Program-made: the position numbers and the translations under genes
Assembly (NCBI RefSeq): GCF_027622945.1
Contig: NZ_JAPZVQ010000001.1
Span: forward strand, 349,183 to 413,182
Source: Glycomyces lechevalierae
Lineage (GTDB): Bacteria > Actinomycetota > Actinomycetes > Mycobacteriales > Micromonosporaceae
Reading direction: 5' to 3'
Length of the DNA stretch: 64,000 bases
The notes under the pieces: model-generated
The model's database searches: none
What the model was told of the DNA's origin: nothing
What the model saw: the letters and a program-made list of their open reading frames with translations, nothing else
Shown: one piece after another, positions 56,887-64,000 of the stretch
Position numbering within the stretch: the first letter of the stretch is position 1
Layout: the number at the start of each line of letters is the position of its first letter

Positions 56887-57527
56887 TGGTGGTGCCGGTG
56901 CACGACCGCGTGGCCCTTGCCGCGCGAGATCAGCCAGCGGTTGATCGGGACGGTGACGACGAAGGCGATCGCGAGCGCGGCGGCGAGCGTGACCCAGAAC
57001 CAGACGTCGGCCAGGCCCATCTCCATCGCGCCGGGGATCGCGAGGATGAAGCCGTTGTCGACGATCTCCATGACCGCGATCGAGATGGTGTCGGCCGCGA
57101 GCGCGACCTTGAACGCGTCCTTGAGGGACAGTCCGGCGCGCATGACACCACGCATGGTCAGGGCGTAGCCGAAGAGGAACGCCAGCGCGATCGCGAGGAC
57201 GATCGTGGCCGCGCCGTGCCAGCCGAGGGCGGTGCCGATGACGACGCCGAGCACTTCGCCGATGGCGCAGCCGGTGAGGCAGTGGAGGGTCGCGGAGGCG
57301 GCCATGCCCCAGCTCGCGGGGTTCGGCTGGGCGCCATGTGCGGCGTGGTGCTCGTGACCGGCGTGGGCGCTGTGGTCGGTGGCGACGTGACCCGCGTGGG
57401 CGGCGTGGTCGTGGCCTTCGTGCGCGGCGTGGTCATTGGGGTTGCGCTCTGCATGACCGGCGTGGCCTGCGTGTCCTTCGTGGTCGTGGTGTTCGTGGGC
57501 GGTGTGGTGTTCATGGGCGCGGTCCAC
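56883..57527 (-). CDS. His-rich DUF4396 membrane protein, probable copper-responsive
   Basis: About 214 residues. The first 70 are extremely His-rich (more than 20 His, many as HxxH or GHAGHA) and look like a metal-binding tail. SATLHCLTGCAIGEVLGVVIG begins the DUF4396 membrane domain with its conserved Cys pair, and four to five hydrophobic segments follow, ending RGKGHAVVHRHHH. GAGGAG precedes the GTG at 57527; a GTG at 57590 lies inside the CsoR-like site. The operator and tail suggest binding or export of copper; the function of DUF4396 is not established. Confidence 0.8.
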   Translation of the reverse strand: MDRAHEHHTAHEHHDHEGHAGHAGHAERNPNDHAAHEGHDHAAHAGHVATDHSAHAGHEHHAAHGAQPNPASWGMAASATLHCLTGCAIGEVLGVVIGTALGWHGAATIVLAIALAFLFGYALTMRGVMRAGLSLKDAFKVALAADTISIAVMEIVDNGFILAIPGAMEMGLADVWFWVTLAAALAIAFVVTVPINRWLISRGKGHAVVHRHHH

Positions 57528-57580
57528 TGGGGTGCTCCTCGAGGTTCGGCGGCCCGGGGCGGCCGCGGCCGGATGATCAT

Positions 57581-57597
57581 ATACCCCCACTGGGTAT
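57581..57597. promoter_or_regulatory. CsoR-type operator
   Basis: ATACCC-CCACT-GGGTAT, a perfect inverted repeat with the C-run and G-run expected for CsoR/RcnR-type copper repressor sites. It lies about 55 bp upstream of the DUF4396 start and is also the only regulatory element before the divergent CLC gene. Confidence 0.75.
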
Positions 57598-57693
57598 GTT
57601 GCAAGTGAGGTTCACGTTGCGGGATGGGCAATGTCCTGCGCCGCCGCGCGACCCGTAGGAAGATCCACTGTGCAGGGAACGGAAGGGGGCTGC

Positions 57694-58998
57694 ATGGCGG
57701 CGACTTCGGACGGTCGAGCCCCCGATCAGGGCGCGCAGGGCCGCCTGTACCTTCGGCTGCTCGCCCTCGCAGGACTCATCGGCATCCCGGTCTCCGTGGC
57801 CGCCTTCGCGTTCCTCGCCCTCCTCCACTGGCTCACCGCGTTCGTCTGGGAGGACCTGCCCGACCACTGGAACCTCGACCCCGTGCCCTGGTGGTGGCCC
57901 GCCCCGTGGCTGCTCCTCGGCGGCGCGCTCGTCGCCCTCGCGATCACCAAGCTGCCTGGGCACGGCGGGCACGTCCCGATCGACGGCCTCTCCGCCGACC
58001 TCGTCCCGCCATCGCACCTGCCCGGGGTGCTGCTCGCCGCGCTCGGCGGCCTGCCGCTCGGCGTCGTCCTCGGCCCCGAAGCGCCGCTCATGGCCGTCGG
58101 CGGCGCGGTCGCGGTCATCCTGAGCTCGCGCTGGGTCGCGCGCGGGCCCGAGACCGGGCTCCTCGGCGCGTCCGGTTCAGCGGCGGCCGTCGCCGTGATC
58201 TTCGGCAGCCCGCTCGTCGCGGCCGTGTTCATCCTCGAATCCGTGGGCCGGGCAGGGCTCCGCCCGACCAAGGTCGTGCTGCCGTGCCTGCTCTCGGCCG
58301 GCGTCGGCGCGCTCGTGTTCACCGGCCTCGGCGACTGGACCGGCCTGGCGGTCGCCTCGCTCCGGCTGCCCGGGCTCGACCCGCCCGAGCGCCCCGACCT
58401 GGCCGATCTGCTGTGGACGATCCCGCTGGCGCTCCTCATCGCGTTCGGCGTCCGCCAGATCCACGGCCTCGGGCGGCTCCTCCTCCCCCACGCGACCCGG
58501 CGACCCGCGCTCATGGCGATGACCGCCGTCGCCGTCACCGCGATCGCCGCGGCGGCCTACTCGCTCCTCACGGGACGGTCCCCGGTCGAAGTGCTGCTCT
58601 CCGGACAGGACGAGCTCGGCGTCCTCACCAGCGGCCACGACGCGCCGGGCGTCTGGGCGCTCATCGCGCTCCTGGCGTTGAAGGGCCTGGCCTACGCCGT
58701 GTCGCTCGCGACGCTGCGCGGCGGGCCGATCTTCCCCGCCCTGTTCCTCGGCGCGGCCGCGGGCGCCCTCCTCAGCGGCCTGCCCGGCTTCGGCATCGTC
58801 CCGGCGATGGCCGCCGGCATGGCCGCCGCCACCGCCGCGATCCTCCCGCTGCCGGTATCGGCGGCCGTGCTCATCACGCTGCTCCTCGGCTCAGGCGCCA
58901 CCGGGATAACGCCGATCGTGCTCATCGCCGTCGTCATCGCGTTCGTGACCGAACAGCTCATCGATCGGGCCGGGCGCGAACCCGTCCCCGCGGAGTGA
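57694..58998 (+). CDS. CLC-family chloride channel/antiporter-like protein
   Basis: 434 residues with about ten membrane helices. GVVLGPEAPLM corresponds to the GKEGP selectivity segment with a change of the Lys-Glu-Gly core, and GGPIFPALFLG corresponds to GxFxP; the GSGIP motif of classical CLCs is not clear. It is a diverged CLC, possibly anion channel or fluoride-type. GAAGGGGG precedes the ATG at 57694. It is followed 9 bp later by a K+ channel gene, so an anion/cation pair may be co-expressed. Confidence 0.85.
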   Translation: MAATSDGRAPDQGAQGRLYLRLLALAGLIGIPVSVAAFAFLALLHWLTAFVWEDLPDHWNLDPVPWWWPAPWLLLGGALVALAITKLPGHGGHVPIDGLSADLVPPSHLPGVLLAALGGLPLGVVLGPEAPLMAVGGAVAVILSSRWVARGPETGLLGASGSAAAVAVIFGSPLVAAVFILESVGRAGLRPTKVVLPCLLSAGVGALVFTGLGDWTGLAVASLRLPGLDPPERPDLADLLWTIPLALLIAFGVRQIHGLGRLLLPHATRRPALMAMTAVAVTAIAAAAYSLLTGRSPVEVLLSGQDELGVLTSGHDAPGVWALIALLALKGLAYAVSLATLRGGPIFPALFLGAAAGALLSGLPGFGIVPAMAAGMAAATAAILPLPVSAAVLITLLLGSGATGITPIVLIAVVIAFVTEQLIDRAGREPVPAE

Positions 58999-59007
58999 GG
59001 AGTCGCC

Positions 59008-59532
59008 TTGCAGGACAATGACAACGAACGCCCCGAACCGCGCGCGCACCCGATCCGCTGGATACTCGCCTGCGTCGCGCTCATGGCGCTCTACGCGGTC
59101 GTGCCCATCGACAGCGAACCCGACCACGGCGTCCTCGCCCTGCGCTGGGGCATCACCGTCCTCATGCTCATCGCACTCGCGACCGTCATCCGCTGGCAGG
59201 CGCTGCGGCAGCTCCGTGAGCCCGACGCGCCCCTGGGCGCGCTCGTCGTGGGCATCCTCGCCGGGCTGCTGCTGTTCGCGCTCCTCGACTACGGGCTCGC
59301 CGTGCACCAGCCCGGAGAGTTCAACGACCTGCACACCCGTGTCGACGCCCTCTACTTCGCGGTGAGCACCCTCCTGACGGTCGGGTTCGGGGACGTCTCG
59401 GCGCAGGGCCAGACCGCGCGGATCGTCCTCTGCTTCCAGATGGCGTTCAACATCACCGCGCTCGCCGGATCGGCCTCGATCGTGGCCCGCAAGTTCAGCG
59501 AGCGGGCCCTGCGACGCCGCAAGGCCCGCTGA
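59008..59532 (+). CDS. Two-TM potassium channel-like protein
   Basis: A 174-residue protein with an N-terminal two-helix region, then outer helix, pore helix, the K+ selectivity filter TVGFGD (residues 124-129) and an inner helix, followed by a short basic tail. TVGFGD in place of TVGYGD is a common K+-selective variant. GAGGAG precedes the TTG start. It is coupled to the CLC gene (9 bp gap). No regulatory RCK domain is present. Confidence 0.85.
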   Translation: MQDNDNERPEPRAHPIRWILACVALMALYAVVPIDSEPDHGVLALRWGITVLMLIALATVIRWQALRQLREPDAPLGALVVGILAGLLLFALLDYGLAVHQPGEFNDLHTRVDALYFAVSTLLTVGFGDVSAQGQTARIVLCFQMAFNITALAGSASIVARKFSERALRRRKAR

Positions 59533-59590
59533 GGGACCGGTCCCGGCAGGCGCCGCCTACTCTGGACGCATCAGACGAGGAGGCCACGCC

Positions 59591-60100
59591 ATGCCCACCC
59601 TGCCGCTGCGCGACGAGTCGACCGTCTACGTCGGCCACCAGTACGACAGCAGCCCCGCGTTCGGCTTCCTCTGGATCGGCACGGAGACGCGCTACCGGAC
59701 CGCCGCCCACCTCGTCCGCCGGCCCGCCTCGGGCGAGACGGTCATCGAGATCCAGTGCGCCACCTGCGAGAAGGAGCTCCTGCTGCGCGTGCGCAGCATC
59801 GCCCTGTCTCGGCTGATGCGCAAGCGGTCGCTCATCACGGCGCTCGTGGGGCTGGCGGTCACGGTGCTGGCCATCGCGATCGGGCTCGTCTCGGAGTACG
59901 CGGGCGCGCCGATCCCGCTCTCGACCGCGCTCGGCGCGGTCCTGGTCGCCGCGGTCCCGGTCGGTTTCGCGACCGTCGGCGTCGGGGCCTACGGGTGGTA
60001 CAACGAGGCGTCGATCCGCCTCTACACCGCCACCGAGCTGGGCGACGGGACGCACCGGCTGCTGGCCGGCGCCGGATCGCACGGCGCCCTGGCGCCGTGA
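59591..60100 (+). CDS. Small membrane protein of unknown function
   Basis: 169 residues. An N-terminal cytoplasmic part contains a CATCEKEL cysteine pair, followed by two or three membrane segments (LITALVGLAVTVLAIAIGLV and LVAAVPVGFATVGVGAYGW). A very good GAGGAGG precedes the ATG. It is 58 bp after the K+ channel gene and could be part of the same transcript. I recognise no family. Confidence 0.75.
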   Translation: MPTLPLRDESTVYVGHQYDSSPAFGFLWIGTETRYRTAAHLVRRPASGETVIEIQCATCEKELLLRVRSIALSRLMRKRSLITALVGLAVTVLAIAIGLVSEYAGAPIPLSTALGAVLVAAVPVGFATVGVGAYGWYNEASIRLYTATELGDGTHRLLAGAGSHGALAP

Positions 60101-60103
60101 GCC

Positions 60104-61222
60104 TCAGGCCGCCAACGGGATCGCCCGCTGGGCGGGGCCGGTGTAGGCGCTCAGGGGCCGGATCAGGGCGTTCGACTCCAGTTGCTCGATCACGTGCGCG
60201 GTCCAGCCGGTGATGCGGGACATGACGAACAGCGGCGTGAACATCGGGATGTCGAAGCCCATGAGGTAGTAGGCGGGCCCGGCCGGGAAGTCGAGGTTCG
60301 GGTGGATGCCCTTGGCCTCCAGCATGGCCGCCTCCAGCTCCTCGTACATCGCGACCCAGCGCTGGCCGCCCGTGAGCTCGGCCATCTCGCAGAATGCAGC
60401 CTTCATGGTCGGCACGCGCGAGTCGGCGTCCTTGTAGACGCGGTGCCCGAACCCCATCACCTTCTGCTTGGAGGCCAGGCGTTCCAGGAGCCAGCTCCGG
60501 GCCAGCGCGGGGTCCTCGATCTCGAGCATCATGCGCATGACGGCCTCGTTGGCGCCGCCGTGGAGCGGGCCCTTCAGCGCGCCGATGGCGGCGGTGACGG
60601 CTGAGTAGATGTCCGAGAGCGTGGAGGCGACGGTGCGGGCGGTGAACGTGGAGGCGTTGAAGGAGTGCTCGGCGTAGAGGATCATCGAGATCTCGAAGCA
60701 GCGCAGCACTTCCGGGGCCGGGACGGTGCCGAAGCACATGTGGAAGAAGTTCTCGGCGAAGCCCAGGGACGGGTCGGGGGCGATGCGGTCGAGGCCTCTG
60801 CGGCGGCGGAAGTCGTGGGCGCAGATCGTGGGGAGTTTGGCGAACATGGCTTCGGCCTTGGCGCGGTTGGCGGCCGGGCTGTTGTCGTCCTCGGCGGGGT
60901 CTTCGGCGCCGAGGCAGGAGACGGCGGTGCGCAGCAGGTCCATCGGGTGGCAGTTGTCGGGGAGGCGGTCGACGACGGCGATGGTGGAGCGGGTGACCTC
61001 GCGTTGGGCGCCTTCGCGTTCGATGAAGCCGGCGAGGGCGTCGGCGGCGGGCAGGTCGCCGTACCAGATGAGGTGGGCGACGGCTTCGAAGGAGCAGCTG
61101 CGGGCGAGTTCCTGCACGGGGTAGCCGCGGTAGGTGAGGGAGTTGGTCTCGGGGACGACCTCGCTGATGGCGGTGGTGTCGGCGACGACTCCGGCGAGGC
61201 CTTTGCGGATGTCGGTGCTCAT
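60104..61222 (-). CDS. prpC: 2-methylcitrate synthase PrpC
   Basis: 372 residues, typical for type II citrate/methylcitrate synthases. GPLHGGANE (catalytic His), GFGHRVYK (second His region) and the downstream Asp (NLDFPAG) are present. It condenses propionyl-CoA with oxaloacetate to 2-methylcitrate in the cytoplasm. The ATG overlaps the prpB stop by 4 nt. It is last in prpD-prpB-prpC, and placement in this operon makes methylcitrate rather than citrate synthase the right call. Confidence 0.94.
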   Translation of the reverse strand: MSTDIRKGLAGVVADTTAISEVVPETNSLTYRGYPVQELARSCSFEAVAHLIWYGDLPAADALAGFIEREGAQREVTRSTIAVVDRLPDNCHPMDLLRTAVSCLGAEDPAEDDNSPAANRAKAEAMFAKLPTICAHDFRRRRGLDRIAPDPSLGFAENFFHMCFGTVPAPEVLRCFEISMILYAEHSFNASTFTARTVASTLSDIYSAVTAAIGALKGPLHGGANEAVMRMMLEIEDPALARSWLLERLASKQKVMGFGHRVYKDADSRVPTMKAAFCEMAELTGGQRWVAMYEELEAAMLEAKGIHPNLDFPAGPAYYLMGFDIPMFTPLFVMSRITGWTAHVIEQLESNALIRPLSAYTGPAQRAIPLAA

Positions 61223-62124
61223 GCGTCCCTCCCGGGGATTTTGAAGTCGAAGAGCTGCTTGTCGAACGCGGTGTAGGAGGCGTAGTCGACGAGTTCGTAG
61301 AGGCGGGCGCGGGTCTGCATGCGGTCCACGTGGGAGGCCTGGGTGCCCTCGGTCTCGAGGGTGTCGAAGAGGTCTTCGACGGCGCCCATGGCGGCGCGGA
61401 GGCTGGAGACGGGCCAGATGACGAGGTTGTAGCCGAGGTCTTCGAGCCGCCGGGCGGTGAGGGCGGGCGAGGTGCCGAACTCGGTCATGTTGGCCAGGAG
61501 CGGCATGTCGACCGCTTGGCGGAAGGCGGCGAACTCGGCTTCGGTTCGCAGGGCCTCGGGGAAGACCATGTCGGCCCCGGCGTCCACATAGCCTTTGGCG
61601 CGGTCGATCGCGGCGTCGAGGCCTTCGATCGCGCGGGCGTCGGTGCGGGCGCAGATGACGAAGTCGGGGTCGGTGCGGGCCTGGACGGCGGCGCGCACCC
61701 GTTGCAGCATAACGGGAGTGGGCACGACTTCTTTGCCGTCGAGGTGGCCGCAGCGTTTGGGGTTGACCTGGTCTTCGAGGTGGCAGCCGGCGAGTCCGGC
61801 GTCTTCGAGGGCGGCGATGGTGCGGGCGACGTTGGCGGCCTCGCCGAAGCCGGTGTCGGCGTCGATGAGGGTGGGGAGGTCGGTGGCGCGGGCGATCTGA
61901 CCGCCGCGCCCGGCGACCTCGGTGAGGGTGGTGAGGCCGATGTCGGGGAGGGCGAGGTCGGCGGCGAGCGCGGCGCCGGAGACGTAGACGCCTTCGAAGC
62001 CGCGGTCGGCGACGGCGCGCGCGACGAGCGGCGAGAACGCGCCGGGGAGGCGCTGGAGCCGGCCGGAGGCGAGTCCGGCGCGCAGTGCCTTGCGTTTCTG
62101 GTTGGGCGAGATGCGGTGCGTCAC
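61219..62124 (-). CDS. prpB: 2-methylisocitrate lyase PrpB
   Basis: 301 residues, an isocitrate lyase-family (PEP mutase fold) enzyme. KRCGH (residues 123-127) carries the catalytic C125, and [11 protein letters not shown] is the second active-site loop. The short length and lack of ICL inserts identify methylisocitrate lyase. It splits 2-methylisocitrate to pyruvate and succinate. The GTG start overlaps the prpD stop and has GGAGG upstream. Confidence 0.95.
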   Translation of the reverse strand: MTHRISPNQKRKALRAGLASGRLQRLPGAFSPLVARAVADRGFEGVYVSGAALAADLALPDIGLTTLTEVAGRGGQIARATDLPTLIDADTGFGEAANVARTIAALEDAGLAGCHLEDQVNPKRCGHLDGKEVVPTPVMLQRVRAAVQARTDPDFVICARTDARAIEGLDAAIDRAKGYVDAGADMVFPEALRTEAEFAAFRQAVDMPLLANMTEFGTSPALTARRLEDLGYNLVIWPVSSLRAAMGAVEDLFDTLETEGTQASHVDRMQTRARLYELVDYASYTAFDKQLFDFKIPGRDA

Positions 62125-63641
62125 TGGAAGAGTCCTCCACGGTTTTCAGAAGCACCGCGCGGTGTGCCGAGCGCGCCGGGCGGGGCGGTGAGGTTGAGGG
62201 CGCGGACCTCGGCGGCGTCGAGGGTGTCGAGGCGGCACGCGAGGTCGAGGAAGCGGTCCTGTTCGGACGGTGCGATGACGCCGTCCGCGAGGGTGCGGAA
62301 CTTCGCGAGGTACTGCTCGCGGGCGAAGGGCCGGGCCCCGCGGGGGTGGGCGTCGGCGACGGCGAGCTCGTCGTCGATGTGGGTGCCGTCGTCGAAGACG
62401 ACGGTGACGTGCCCGCCGAAGGCGCGCTTGTCGGGGTCCGGGTCGTGGTAGCGGCGGGTCCACTCCTGGTCTTCGAGGGTGCGGACCTTGCGCCACAAGC
62501 GCACGGTGGACTCCCGGTGGGCGCGTTCGGGAGTGTAGGAGCGCTCGTGGTGCCAGTCGCGGTCTTCGAGGGCGACGGCGAAGATGTACATGATGGAGTG
62601 GTCGAGGGTCTCGCGGCTCGCGTCCGGGTCGGTCTTCTGCGGGTCGTTCGCGCCGGTGCCGATCACGTTGTGGGTGTGGTGGCTCGTGCGGATCACGATC
62701 TCGGCCACGCGGGAGAGGTCGCCGATGCGCGGGGCGAGGCGGCGGGCGAGGTCGATGAGGGCCTGGCTCTGGTACTCCGCGGAGTGCTCTTTCGTGTAGG
62801 AGTCGAGGATGGCTCGCTTGGGTTCGCCGGGCGCGGGCAGGGGCACGGTGTAGCGCGCGTGGGGTCCGCTGAGGAGGCGGGCGATGACGCCGTCCTCGCC
62901 TTCCCAGATCGGGGAGGGCGCGCCCTCGCCGCGCATGGCCCGGTCGACGGCCTCGACGGCGGCCTTGCCCGCGAACGCGGGGGCGTACGCCTTCCAGGAG
63001 GAGATCGCGCCCTTGCGGGACTGCCTTGTGGCCGTGGTCGTGTGCAGCGCCTGGCCGATGGCCTGGTAGATGACCTCGGTGTCGAGGCCCATGAGGGTGC
63101 CGATCCCGGCCGCGGCGGAGGGGCCGAGGTGGGCGATGTGGTCGATGCGGTGCTCGTGCAGGCAGATCCCGCGCACCAGGTCGATCTGCACCTCGTAGCC
63201 GGTGGCGATGCCGCGCACGAGCGCCGCGCCGTCCAGGCCGCGGTGCTGGGCGACGGCGAGGATCGGCGGGATGTTGTCGCCGGGGTGGGAGTAGTCGGCG
63301 GCGAGGAACGTGTCGTGGAAGTCGAGTTCGCGCACCGCGACCCCGTTGGCCCACGCGGCCCACTCGGGCGAGCTGCGCACCTCGGGCCCGGCGCCGAACA
63401 CGGCCGCGCCGGGCCGGTAGGGGTGCGCGAGGGCCTGGGCGCGGGCGTTGGCGACCGGGCGGCGGGCGAGCGACGCGGCCGCGACGGCGGCGTTGTCGAT
63501 GACCCGGTTGCCGATCATCTCGGCCACCTCGGGCTCGACCGGGACGGAGTCCGTGGCGACCTCGGCGAGTCGCCAGGCCAGCTGCTCCTCGCGCGGCAGG
63601 TCCTCACGGGAGGCGTGGGTGCGGACGGGGTGCTCGATCAT
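62121..63641 (-). CDS. prpD: 2-methylcitrate dehydratase PrpD (MmgE/PrpD family)
   Basis: 506 residues of the MmgE/PrpD family, with [17 protein letters not shown] near the N-terminus, the hydrophobic [38 protein letters not shown] core, and a large C-terminal domain. It dehydrates 2-methylcitrate to 2-methyl-cis-aconitate. The ATG at 63641 has AAGGAG upstream. First gene of the operon, divergent from the PrpR-like regulator gene. Confidence 0.93.
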   Translation of the reverse strand: MIEHPVRTHASREDLPREEQLAWRLAEVATDSVPVEPEVAEMIGNRVIDNAAVAAASLARRPVANARAQALAHPYRPGAAVFGAGPEVRSSPEWAAWANGVAVRELDFHDTFLAADYSHPGDNIPPILAVAQHRGLDGAALVRGIATGYEVQIDLVRGICLHEHRIDHIAHLGPSAAAGIGTLMGLDTEVIYQAIGQALHTTTATRQSRKGAISSWKAYAPAFAGKAAVEAVDRAMRGEGAPSPIWEGEDGVIARLLSGPHARYTVPLPAPGEPKRAILDSYTKEHSAEYQSQALIDLARRLAPRIGDLSRVAEIVIRTSHHTHNVIGTGANDPQKTDPDASRETLDHSIMYIFAVALEDRDWHHERSYTPERAHRESTVRLWRKVRTLEDQEWTRRYHDPDPDKRAFGGHVTVVFDDGTHIDDELAVADAHPRGARPFAREQYLAKFRTLADGVIAPSEQDRFLDLACRLDTLDAAEVRALNLTAPPGALGTPRGASENRGGLFQ

Positions 63642-63662
63642 ACGGCGGCTCCTTCTGGGTAT

Positions 63663-63755
63663 CTTCACAGTATGTACAGGCACCGATCCCGTTGAAAGCA
63701 CTGAACATGTGGTTTCTTGTGGAAATATCGGCCGCGTTTTGTGAATCTTGTGAAA
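63663..63755. promoter_or_regulatory. Repeat boxes in the prp control region
   Basis: TTGTGGAAA (63717), TTGTGAATC (63739) and TTGTGAAAG (63748) are direct copies, and CTTCACAG (63663) is the inverse. They lie between the divergent prpD and regulator genes. The prpD promoter (minus TTTCAA at 63697-63692, 17 bp, CATACT at 63674-63669) overlaps the inverse copy. Confidence 0.55.
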
Positions 63756-63765
63756 GGACCAGGGC

Positions 63766-64000
63766 ATGGCATTGAAGACGGCCAAGGTCGGCCTGCGGCT
63801 GCGCCGCTTCCGTGAAGAGCAGGGCCTCACGCAGGCCTCGCTCGCCACCGCGCTCGGCATCTCCACGAGCTACGTGAACCAGATGGAGTCCAACCAGCGG
63901 CCCATCACCGGGCCGGTGCTGCTGCGCCTCGCCGAGGTCTTCGATGTGGACGTGCAGCGCTTCTCGGCCGCCGAAAGCGACCGGCTCGACGCGCAGCTGC
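63766..64000 (+). CDS. RamB/PrpR-type regulator, N-terminal part (cut by window end)
   Basis: The first 78 codons of a Cro/C1-type regulator ([44 protein letters not shown], residues about 3-46). Regulators of this type continue with a large sensor domain and control methylcitrate or acetate genes (RamB, PrpR, ScfR). Its divergence from prpD-prpB-prpC makes it the likely propionate-responsive regulator. The rest is outside the window. ATG with AAAGGACC upstream. Confidence 0.85.
   Translation, partial: MALKTAKVGLRLRRFREEQGLTQASLATALGISTSYVNQMESNQRPITGPVLLRLAEVFDVDVQRFSAAESDRLDAQL

Noticed and set aside
1-64000. CRISPR arrays, rRNA, tRNA, insertion sequences or phage genes
   Set aside because: No regularly spaced repeats with unique spacers, no transposase or integrase motifs and no recognisable RNA gene were seen by eye; a computational scan was not possible.

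Overview
The window is about 64 kb of very GC-rich DNA with dense genes and short or overlapping gene junctions. Start codons are often GTG. Secreted carbohydrate-active enzymes carry ricin-type (CBM13), CBM2 and CBM35 modules, and there is an ImuA'-ImuB-DnaE2 mutasome behind an actinobacterial LexA box. Together these point to a soil or plant-associated actinomycete. The enzyme mix would suit a Glycomycetaceae- or Micromonosporaceae-like organism, but the family is only a guess. I saw no rRNA, tRNA, CRISPR array, transposase or prophage gene, so the window looks like ordinary chromosome.

Layout. 1-1.6 kb: end of an ABC transporter ATPase gene followed by a flavin monooxygenase. 1.8-6.5 kb: efflux-type transporters with XRE-cupin and HxlR regulators and clear operators. 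6.6-13.3 kb: a glutathionyl-hydroquinone-reductase-like protein, a phosphotransferase, a HAD hydrolase, two tandem paralogous SDRs each with a MerR-type promoter, an XRE-cupin regulator divergent from a thioredoxin-reductase-like enzyme, and a small Gly/Asp-rich protein. 13.4-18.2 kb: an NmrA/enoyl-CoA hydratase pair with a divergent TetR, then an operon of CE1758-type monooxygenase, MarR and CE1759-type FMN reductase. 18.4-36 kb: a plant cell-wall region with GH5-CBM13, two GH51 arabinofuranosidases plus LacI, a CBM2-GH5 cellulase, CBM35-PL9 pectate lyase, CBM13-CE8 pectinesterase and a GH16 enzyme. It also holds the Kup potassium transporter, a TetR/SDR pair and a VOC protein. 36-44.7 kb: a membrane protein, GlxA-type regulator, TetR/NTF2 pair, an ATP-grasp/serine hydrolase operon, a secreted Cys-rich protein, a GH1 beta-glucosidase overlapping an MFS transporter, and a TIG-domain protein. 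44.9-53.5 kb: helR (RNA polymerase recycling helicase), a 0.5 kb non-coding gap, then imuA'-imuB-dnaE2 with an SOS box. 53.6-60.1 kb: a secreted protein, SRPBCC, a DHA2 exporter with TetR, a His-rich DUF4396 membrane protein with a CsoR-like operator, a CLC channel and a K+ channel. 60.1-64 kb: the methylcitrate operon prpD-prpB-prpC with a divergent RamB/PrpR-type regulator cut by the window end.

How the genes fit together. The secreted enzymes act on pectin (CE8 demethylates, PL9 cleaves), arabinan or arabinoxylan side chains (GH51) and beta-glucans (GH5, GH16). The intracellular GH1 with its MFS partner probably finishes imported disaccharides. The prp operon detoxifies and uses propionyl-CoA. 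helR and the mutasome are adjacent stress functions acting on RNA polymerase and on damaged DNA templates.

The richest novel material is in the regulatory DNA. Many divergent regulator/target pairs carry clean perfect palindromes or phased repeats, described below. Several protein tails (GH1, ImuA', DUF4396) are repeat-rich and unusual for their families. I found no wholly unknown multi-gene system that I can defend.
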